Source: Methanobacteriota archaeon | GTDB lineage: Archaea; Halobacteriota; Halobacteria; Halobacteriales; Halalkalicoccaceae | Direction of reading: 5' to 3' | Assembly: GCA_022561895.1 (NCBI GenBank) | Contig: JADFQH010000085.1 | Coordinates: 1-10,267 of the forward strand | Length of the DNA stretch: 10,267 bases | In this document: one piece after another, positions 5,359 to 10,267 of the stretch | Layout: each line of letters starts with the position of its first letter | Position numbering within the stretch: the stretch's first letter is position 1 | Notes under the pieces: model-generated | Databases searched by the model: none | The model's input: the letters and a program-made list of their open reading frames with translations, nothing else | What the model was told of the DNA's origin: nothing | Made by a program: the position numbers and the translations under genes

Positions 5359-6746
5359 AGAAGCGAAAATATCCCGAACTGGATCGGTAGGAGAACGAGG
5401 ATGGTCGCGAGCGAGCAGGCGACGGTCACCCGGATCAGCTCGCCGGCACTCACGGCGTCTTCGGCGAGGATCGCGACGAGTACAGCGGATTGATAGGGGA
5501 AGAAGTAGGTGCTGAGCGCGAGCGCCTCGGTCATCATCACCGGCGTGAGCGGCAGGCCCGCGGCAGACGCATAGGAGACGAGAACGGGAGTGAGGACGCT
5601 CGCGACCGCAAGCCCCTCCATCAGGAGGTTCAGGAGAAGGGTCGCCCCGAAGACGAACGCGAGCGCGACGACGAGCGACCCCTCGGTGGGAATCGTTCCG
5701 AGAAGCGACTCGGCCGCGAGGTCGGCGAACCCAGTTTGGGAAAGTCCCTCGCCGATGGCGAAAACCGCACCCAGAAAGAAGAGGATGGAGTAGTCCGCGT
5801 CGCCCGCTTTCGAGAAGTCAAGAACGCCGACCGTCGGAAGGAAGGCGAGCGCGACGACGAGGATCGCGCCGAAAACGGGGTGAGCGCCATGGAAAAAGTC
5901 GGTCATCCAGAAGGCGGTGCCGGCGAGGAGGAATGCAAGCATGCGTTTTTCGCTCGTGCCCGCCGGTTCGGGACCGGTTTCGGGAATTGAGAGTTCCGAG
6001 TCGGGAGCGGGTCGGTAGAGCGCGTAGACGACGGCCGCGACGAGCAACGCCCGCGCGAGACCCATCACGGGAAAGAGCGTGATCGCCCATTCGGTCCAGC
6101 TAATCGCGGGTGCGCCGAGCGTTTCGGCGATCCCGGCGATGATGACGTTGGGAAGGACGGCGGTGTAGATCCCCGACCCGCCATAAAAAGTGGCGAACAA
6201 GGGTGCAAGAAAGATTCCGACTTGGGCCTCGCGGTCCTCGAACAGCTTGCCCGTCTCGTAGAGCACCGGCGCGAGCACGAGCACGCGTACGAGCGTCGAG
6301 GGCACGAGAAGGGCGAAGGCGAGCGCGCCGAGACAGAGCGCGAGCATGAGCGAGGCGTAGGCCCGGACGGGATCGTCGCGCCAGCGCGCCGGGACCGAGC
6401 GGGAAACGAACCACCGTCCGGCCCAGCCCGCAAGCCCGCTTTCGCGGGTGGCGACCCCGATCAGAATACCGAACCCGATGAGCCACGTCGCGGGGGACTG
6501 GAAGCCGACGAGCGCGAGGTCGGCCGAGAAGGCGACCCCGACGAGGCCGAGACAGAGAACGCCCGTATACGCGGGCGGAACGGGGTTGAGGATCCAGAGC
6601 GCGACACAAAAGAGCGTGATCGCAAGCATGAGCGAGGGAGGACCCGCAAGCGGTGAGCCCGCGAGCGCACCGGCTCCGACGACGGTGGCGAGGGCGAACG
6701 CGGGCAACGGGGTGCGGAGCGCGTCGAGACCGGCGGAGAGCGTCAT
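5352..6746 (-). CDS. SLC13/DASS-family anion permease
   Basis: The 464-residue protein is almost wholly hydrophobic, with about 11-13 membrane helices in two halves. Features of the divalent anion/sodium symporter (SLC13, CitT-like) family are visible: ALLVPSTLVRVLVLAPV early (the PST-x-x-R block of the first half), GGSGIYTAVLPNVIIAG (the first substrate-site loop, usually Gly-rich with PN), and in the second half ATLLLNLLMEGLAVASVLTPV followed by FFPYQSAVLVAI. Known members carry dicarboxylates, citrate or sulfate with Na+; the substrate here is open. The start at 6746 fits a T-rich box (TTTTTCACTTT, 6768-6778) about 27 bases upstream. It is divergent from the threonine aldolase gene. Its stop codon lies inside the repeat that borders the AT-rich island. 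Confidence 0.82.
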   Translation of the reverse strand: MTLSAGLDALRTPLPAFALATVVGAGALAGSPLAGPPSLMLAITLFCVALWILNPVPPAYTGVLCLGLVGVAFSADLALVGFQSPATWLIGFGILIGVATRESGLAGWAGRWFVSRSVPARWRDDPVRAYASLMLALCLGALAFALLVPSTLVRVLVLAPVLYETGKLFEDREAQVGIFLAPLFATFYGGSGIYTAVLPNVIIAGIAETLGAPAISWTEWAITLFPVMGLARALLVAAVVYALYRPAPDSELSIPETGPEPAGTSEKRMLAFLLAGTAFWMTDFFHGAHPVFGAILVVALAFLPTVGVLDFSKAGDADYSILFFLGAVFAIGEGLSQTGFADLAAESLLGTIPTEGSLVVALAFVFGATLLLNLLMEGLAVASVLTPVLVSYASAAGLPLTPVMMTEALALSTYFFPYQSAVLVAILAEDAVSAGELIRVTVACSLATILVLLPIQFGIFSLLY

Positions 6747-6767
6747 CCAACCGGTCGTTCTCGGGTC

Positions 6768-6780
6768 AAAGTGAAAAACC
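6768..6780 (-). promoter_or_regulatory. TATA-like box of the permease gene
   Basis: GGTTTTTCACTTT on the minus strand is centred about 27 bases before the permease ATG (6746). The divergent aldolase gene has its own candidate box, GGTTTTG at about 6830-6836, so the 113-base gap 6747-6859 carries two back-to-back promoters. Confidence 0.35.
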
Positions 6781-6859
6781 GGATGGTACTGGCAGGTCCC
6801 GCCGGCCGAGGGGGGATCGAGACGGTCAAGGTTTTGCCGGCCCGCCTCGAACCCCGCCC

Positions 6860-7876
6860 ATGATCGATCTCCGGAGCGATACGGTGACCAAACCTGACGA
6901 GCGAATGCGCGAAGCAGCCCACGACGCCGAGGTGGGCGACGACGTGTATCGCGAGGATCCCACAGTGAACGAGCTCGAAGCGCGCGCGGCGGAGATCGTG
7001 AGCAAGGAAGCCGCGCTGTACGTCCCGACGGGAACGATGGGCAATCAGATCGCCGTGCGCACCCACACCGACCACGGCCAGGAGGTGCTCGCAGAGTGCG
7101 AGAGCCACGTGGTCAAATGGGAACTGGGCGGGATGGCCCAGCTCTCGGGCCTGCAGGTGCGGACGATCGACGGCGACGAGCGCGGCGTCGTGACCCCCGA
7201 ACAGGTTCGAGAGGGCTACGTTTCCGAGGATCTCCACCGGCCGGGAACCGGCCTGTTGACGCTCGAAAACACCCACAACAGCAAGGGCGGGGCGGCGATC
7301 GAAGCCGAGAAGATCGACGACACAGCGGAAGCGGCTCGCGAACGGAATGTACCAGTTCATCTCGACGGCGCGCGGGTGTTCAACGCCGCGGCGGCGCTCA
7401 ACGTATCGGCAGAGCGCCTCGTCGCAAACGTCGATTCGGTGATGTTCTGTCTCTCGAAGGGGCTCGGTGCGCCGGTCGGTTCGATGCTCGCGGGAAGCGA
7501 GGCGTTCATCGAGCGCGCGCGGCGGGTCAGAAAACTGTTCGGCGGCGGTATGCGTCAAGCCGGCGTGATTGCCGCGCCCGGCCTGCTGGCGCTCGAAAAC
7601 CGTCATCGGCTCTCCGAGGACCAGGAGAACGCCGAGCGGCTCGCGGCCGGGCTCAACGAAATCGAGAAACTCGAAGTCCGAGAGCCGGAGACGAACATTA
7701 CGCTTGTTGACTGTTCGGGAACCGACTACACCGCAAAGGAGTTCCTCGAAGAGTGCGAGTCGGAGGGCGTCCTCGGGGTGGCCTTCGGCGAGTACGTCGT
7801 GCGCTTTTGTACCCACTGGGACGTCGACGAAGCGGAGATCGAGGAGGCGATCGGGGCGGTCGAGCGAGTGCTCTAA
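6860..7876 (+). CDS. ltaE: Low-specificity L-threonine aldolase
   Basis: This 338-residue PLP enzyme of fold type I cleaves L-threonine or L-allo-threonine to glycine and acetaldehyde in the cytoplasm. It opens with MIDLRSDTVTKP, the canonical start of the family. Further marks are GDDVYREDPTVNELE (26-40), PTGTMGNQ (56-63), the PLP-stacking His83 in ESHV, ENTHN (136-140), HLDGAR (167-172) and the PLP lysine Lys200 in CLSKGLGAPVGS. Length is normal. The frame is open further upstream to an ATG at 6653, but that part overlaps the permease gene antisense and is Arg-rich; 6860 is the right start by homology and by the GGTTTTG box about 27 bases upstream. Ten bases after the stop codon a MITE-like element begins. 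Confidence 0.93.
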   Translation: MIDLRSDTVTKPDERMREAAHDAEVGDDVYREDPTVNELEARAAEIVSKEAALYVPTGTMGNQIAVRTHTDHGQEVLAECESHVVKWELGGMAQLSGLQVRTIDGDERGVVTPEQVREGYVSEDLHRPGTGLLTLENTHNSKGGAAIEAEKIDDTAEAARERNVPVHLDGARVFNAAAALNVSAERLVANVDSVMFCLSKGLGAPVGSMLAGSEAFIERARRVRKLFGGGMRQAGVIAAPGLLALENRHRLSEDQENAERLAAGLNEIEKLEVREPETNITLVDCSGTDYTAKEFLEECESEGVLGVAFGEYVVRFCTHWDVDEAEIEEAIGAVERVL

Positions 7877-7885
7877 TCGGTCTCA

Positions 7886-7985
7886 TAGGGATTATCATAG
7901 CCAATCGGATGGTTTCTTCCGGTTACAGAGTCTACGTTGATCGGTTAGCGAGCAGGAAATCGATAAACCCCTACGATAATCCCTA
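7886..7985. mobile_element. MITE-like element, copy 1
   Basis: A 96-bp unit (7888-7983) begins GGGATTATCATA and ends ACGATAATCCC, so its termini are inverted repeats, and it is flanked on both sides by TA (7886-7887 and 7984-7985), as expected for a TA target-site duplication. It aligns without gaps to copy 2 (roughly 70-75 percent by eye), with identical ends and shared inner words GTTTCTT, TCTACGT and TCGGTTAG. It has no coding capacity. TA duplication is typical of the IS630/Tc1-mariner group, but the parent element is not in the window. Confidence 0.7.
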
Positions 7986-7991
7986 TCAACA

Positions 7992-8123
7992 CTACCTGCG
8001 CCCGCTCTCGAAGCCGTCGCGGAAACCGAACAAGATCTTGCGGACGAACAGATACGAGCCGCCGACGAAAAAGAGCAACATCGCTATCGAGACGAGATAG
8101 ACGAGATCGAGTTCAAGGAACAT
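7992..8123 (-). CDS. Small single-span membrane protein (43 aa)
   Basis: ATG 8123 to TAG 7992 encodes 43 residues: a short acidic start (MFLELDL), one strongly hydrophobic helix (about residues 8-27, VYLVSIAMLLFFVGGSYLFV), then a basic and aromatic tail (RKILFGFRDGFESGRR). The positive tail predicts the C-terminus inside. A T-rich box CTCTTTTTC (8144-8152) stands about 25 bases upstream, the usual leaderless spacing. GC-rich codon use matches the flanking chromosome and not the island. It lies alone between the two MITE-like copies, and its stop codon is only a few bases from copy 1. No family is recognised. Confidence 0.55.
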   Translation of the reverse strand: MFLELDLVYLVSIAMLLFFVGGSYLFVRKILFGFRDGFESGRR

Positions 8124-8157
8124 ACCCGTATCTCTCGGGCCGAGAAAAAGAGGGTTT

Positions 8158-8172
8158 CGGCCGGAGCGGCCG
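8158..8172. repeat. GC palindrome upstream of the small membrane protein
   Basis: CGGCCG GAG CGGCCG is a perfect inverted repeat with a three-base loop. It lies between MITE copy 2 and the small gene's promoter. It could form a stem or be an operator; there is no T-run after it on either strand to make it a clear terminator. Confidence 0.3.
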
Positions 8173-8178
8173 GGTTTA

Positions 8179-8278
8179 TAGGGATTATCGTAACCAGCCG
8201 GATTGTTTCTTGCATTCGCACGGTCTACGTCGGTCGGTTAGTGGACGGAAACTTGATGAGTCTTTACGATAATCCCTA
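8179..8278. mobile_element. MITE-like element, copy 2
   Basis: The 96-bp unit (8181-8276) has perfect 13-base terminal inverted repeats (GGGATTATCGTAA and TTACGATAATCCC), and the symmetry extends into the flanking TATA on each side, giving 17 bases. TA flanks both ends, as at copy 1. Both copies have exactly the same length. It ends 60 bases before the DUF2267 start codon, so it adjoins or overlaps the upstream promoter region of that gene. Confidence 0.72.
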
Positions 8279-8338
8279 TAGTCCGGCTGCGACTGCCGAC
8301 ATAATCGCTTACTGGCTTCTCGTTCGAATGACTATGTC

Positions 8339-8758
8339 ATGGATCACGACAGCTTCATCGGCGAGGTACAGAACCGTGCCGAACTGGCATCCCGCGGCGA
8401 GGCGCTGTCGGCGACCCGCGCCACCCTCGAAACCCTCGGCGAACGGATCGAGGAGGGCCAGGCGACGAACCTCGCGGCACAGCTTCCCGAGGAACTGGGT
8501 CGGTATCTCTCGGAGGCCGCCGACACCACCGAAACCTTCGACTTTCAGGCGTTCATCGGTCGCGTTGCCGAGCGCGACGAGAACCTCGCGGGCGACGACA
8601 ATCTCTCGGCGGCCGCGTTACACGCCCGCGCCGTGGTCGACATCGTCGACGAGGCCGTCACCGAGGGCCAGCTAGACGACGTTCGCAACCAGCTTCCCGA
8701 CGACTACGCCGACCTCTTCGAACTGGCCGAATCGGAAGAACATCCCGGTCAGAGTTAG
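8339..8758 (+). CDS. DUF2267 domain protein
   Basis: The 139-residue acidic soluble protein matches DUF2267: a first half FIGEVQNRAELASRGEALSA..TLETLGERIEEGQATNLAAQLPEEL (6-55) and a second half that repeats the plan, FIGRVAERDENLA...ALHARAVVDIVDEAVTEGQLDDVRNQLPDDY (71-125). The paired QLP-(E/D)-(E/D) ends and the EGQ turn in each half point to an internal duplication. DUF2267 proteins are common in haloarchaea and many bacteria; their function is not established. No signal peptide or membrane span. The ATG at 8339 gives the family-length protein. It converges with the phosphoesterase gene and the stop codons overlap by two bases. Confidence 0.82.
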   Translation: MDHDSFIGEVQNRAELASRGEALSATRATLETLGERIEEGQATNLAAQLPEELGRYLSEAADTTETFDFQAFIGRVAERDENLAGDDNLSAAALHARAVVDIVDEAVTEGQLDDVRNQLPDDYADLFELAESEEHPGQS

Positions 8759-9258
8759 AGGATAAACTCCTCGAAAACGGTGCCGTCCGGCTCGCGGAGC
8801 CGTCCACGAATCCCTTCTTCGACGCCTTCGAGTTCGGCGTGCCCCGGCCGGTTCCCGCGGGGTTGGGCGTGACTACCGGGGTTCAGCAGCGTGAGATCCT
8901 CGGTTCGCGTGACACCCGGTTTATGACTGTGGCCCGAAATCACGATATCCGCGCCACGCTCGCGCCCGAACATCGCCAGTCCCGTCTGTCCGCCGTTTCG
9001 TCGATGCGTGACGGCGATCCGTAATCCGTTCCACTCTATAGTTCGTGCCTCCGGAAGGCGCTCTCGGACCTCGCTTTCGTCGACGTTTCCGTAGACGGCG
9101 TCGAGGCGAGCGGCTTCGTTCTGGAACGCTTCGAGCGCCGAGCTAGTTATAAAATCCCCGGCGTGGATCACGCGCTCGGCCTCGCACACCGCTTCGAGGG
9201 TGCGTCCCGAAAGCGTGTGACCGGCTTGGCTGTGGGTATCCGAGACAACTGTGAGCAT
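8755..9258 (-). CDS. YfcE/MJ0936-type metallophosphoesterase
   Basis: The 167-residue protein has all blocks of the calcineurin-like phosphoesterase family: SDTH (Asp7, His9), HAGDF (Asp35), YGNVD (Asn58), VTHRR (His85), SGHSHKP (His110, His112) and LLNPGS. These residues bind two metal ions in the YfcE/MJ0936 group, which hydrolyse phosphodiesters or nucleotide phosphates; the natural substrate is usually unknown. The third His block reads THRRNGG where many members have THG. Start at 9258 puts the first Asp at residue 7, as usual. Cytoplasmic and probably monocistronic; its 3' end converges on the DUF2267 gene. Confidence 0.88.
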   Translation of the reverse strand: MLTVVSDTHSQAGHTLSGRTLEAVCEAERVIHAGDFITSSALEAFQNEAARLDAVYGNVDESEVRERLPEARTIEWNGLRIAVTHRRNGGQTGLAMFGRERGADIVISGHSHKPGVTRTEDLTLLNPGSHAQPRGNRPGHAELEGVEEGIRGRLREPDGTVFEEFIL

Positions 9259-9306
9259 ACTCGTACTGAAAGCCGGAGGCTGCTGTAGGTTTCGCCGACC
9301 GTGAAG

Positions 9307-9350
9307 AACCCCTAGAATAGATGGGGATTATATAAAGAACGTTTATTAGG
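9307..9350 (+). promoter_or_regulatory. Promoter region of the TAXI gene with two TATA-like boxes
   Basis: GTTTATTAGG (9341-9350) is about 27 bases before the ATG at 9372, which fits a leaderless start. A second AT-rich box, ATTATATAAAG, lies at 9327-9337 just upstream, preceded by CCCC (9309-9312) and GGGG (9323-9326) in inverted arrangement around ten AT-rich bases. The latter could be a regulator site, or chance. Confidence 0.4.
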
Positions 9351-9371
9351 GTCGATCGAGACGACTACGCC

Positions 9372-10267
9372 ATGACAGGCACTGACAGTCATCGGGGGAT
9401 CGAGCGGCGCGCGTTTCTCTCCGCGATCGGAGCGAGCGCGGTCGTCGGAACGGCGGGCTGTACTGAGGGCCTCGACGAGGTCGGCGGCGGCGGTGGCGAG
9501 GGCTTTGTCACCATCGCGACCGGCGGGACCGGCGGTGTGTACTACATCCTCGGCGGCGGGATCGCAGATCTGTTGAACGAGGACGAGGAGTTAGACGTGG
9601 ACGCCTCCGCGGAAGCGACCGGCGCGAGCGTCGAGAACGCCCAGCTGATCGGCGCAGAAGACGTCGAGATGGCGCTGATCCTCGGGAATTCCGCGCTCTT
9701 GGCGGTCGAAGGCGAGGGCGATTTCGACGAATCGGTCCCCTTGCAAGCGGCCTTCGGGGCCTATCAGAACCACACGCAGGTCGTCGTTCCGGAGGACTCG
9801 GAGATCGAAACGCTCGCGGATATGGAAGGAGCAAGCGTCAGCGTCGGCGCGCCCGGCAGCGGAACCGAGGTGATCGCGGCCGAACTGCTGGAGTGGTACG
9901 GTCTTTCCTACGACGACATCGACGAGGAGCGCTTGGCGTTCGACGAGACGGCGGACGCACTGATCGACGGCCAACTCGACGCCGGCTTCTGGAGCGTTGG
10001 CCCGCCTGCGTCCTCGATCGAGGAGGTCTACTCCCAGCGCGAGATCCGGCTGCTCAGCTTCCCCGAAGAGGATATGGAGCAGATAGACGAGGAGTTCCCC
10101 TACTACGAGCGGGCGACCCTCGAAGCCGGAACCTACCCCGGTCAGGACGAAGACGTACTGAACCCCGGCGTGACGAACGTGATGGCCGTCAACGAGAACA
10201 TGGACGAGGAGTTCCTGTACGACATTATGAGTGTTATCTTCGAGAACATCGAGTCGCTTGAGAACGT
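9372..10267 (+). CDS. TAXI-family TRAP transporter solute-binding lipoprotein (3' truncated)
   Basis: The first 298 codons are present and the gene runs off the right edge. It starts with a Tat lipoprotein signal: Arg12-Arg13 in ERRAFLS, a hydrophobic stretch SAIGASAVVGTAG, and lipobox TAGC with Cys30, then a Gly-rich linker. The mature part opens TIATGGTGGVYYILGGGIADLL (about 47-68), the signature of TAXI proteins, which capture small anions such as glutamate or C4-dicarboxylates outside the cell and pass them to a TRAP membrane unit. Other family blocks are ENAQLIGAEDVEMALI, GAPGSGTEVIAAELLEWYGL and DALIDGQLDAGFWSVGPP. A fused TRAP membrane subunit gene would be expected downstream, outside the window. 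Substrate is not evident. Confidence 0.88.
   Translation, partial: MTGTDSHRGIERRAFLSAIGASAVVGTAGCTEGLDEVGGGGGEGFVTIATGGTGGVYYILGGGIADLLNEDEELDVDASAEATGASVENAQLIGAEDVEMALILGNSALLAVEGEGDFDESVPLQAAFGAYQNHTQVVVPEDSEIETLADMEGASVSVGAPGSGTEVIAAELLEWYGLSYDDIDEERLAFDETADALIDGQLDAGFWSVGPPASSIEEVYSQREIRLLSFPEEDMEQIDEEFPYYERATLEAGTYPGQDEDVLNPGVTNVMAVNENMDEEFLYDIMSVIFENIESLEN

Noticed and set aside
5490..6656. Several plus- and minus-strand frames overlapping the permease
   Set aside because: Their Arg/Glu/Ser-rich translations are typical shadows of a GC-rich membrane protein gene. The 464-residue membrane protein frame is clearly the real one.
6653..6859. Longer N-terminus for threonine aldolase
   Set aside because: The extra 69 residues are Arg-rich, overlap the divergent permease gene, and precede the canonical family start MIDLRSDTVTKP.
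6743..7816. Minus-strand open frame of 357 codons
   Set aside because: It is the mirror of the threonine aldolase gene, which has all its catalytic motifs. The mirror translation has no recognisable domain.
7886..8278. CRISPR-like array
   Set aside because: Only two 96-bp repeat units with inverted ends are present and the spacer between them contains a gene. This is a transposable-element pattern, not CRISPR.
8241..8675. Plus-strand frame of 144 codons starting inside MITE copy 2
   Set aside because: It overlaps the DUF2267 gene in another frame and is Pro/Ser/Arg-rich, a typical shadow.

Overview
The window is chromosomal-type DNA of a halophilic archaeon (class Halobacteria). Its proteins are strongly acidic, the backbone is GC-rich, and most genes have an AT-rich TATA-like box about 25-30 bases before the ATG, which is the haloarchaeal leaderless promoter layout. 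One secreted protein carries a twin-arginine lipoprotein signal. The genus cannot be fixed from the sequence.

Left part (1-1620, GC-rich): the tail of a probable membrane protein; a very small Cys-rich, metallothionein-like protein of 25 residues on the minus strand (118-195); a low-complexity spacer holding what looks like the 3' tail of a second aminopeptidase gene; and an intact M29-family aminopeptidase (492-1565, minus).

Middle part (about 1620-5295): an AT-rich island, all genes on the plus strand, with base and codon use unlike both flanks. It encodes a winged-helix regulator with a FilR1/DUF1724-like output domain, then a tight three-gene operon: a YqcI/YcgG-family protein (the family of heme-dependent N-hydroxylases such as GntA), an EamA/DMT-type exporter, and a MOSC-domain molybdenum-cofactor protein of the YcbX/mARC type (the family known to reduce N-hydroxylated compounds). 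The set reads as 'make an N-hydroxylated small molecule, export it, reduce it back', which I cannot match to a described haloarchaeal system. The island lies between two diverged direct copies of the aminopeptidase promoter and start codon region, so it was probably inserted by recombination between a permease gene and the aminopeptidase gene.

Right part (5350-10267, GC-rich): an SLC13/DASS-type permease (minus), divergent from a low-specificity L-threonine aldolase (plus); a 460-base stretch with two copies of a 96-bp MITE-like element with terminal inverted repeats, and between them a 43-residue single-span membrane protein gene; a DUF2267 protein converging with a YfcE/MJ0936-type phosphoesterase (stop codons overlap); and the 5' part of a TAXI-type TRAP transporter binding lipoprotein that runs off the end. 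Apart from the island operon, the genes are largely monocistronic housekeeping or transport functions.
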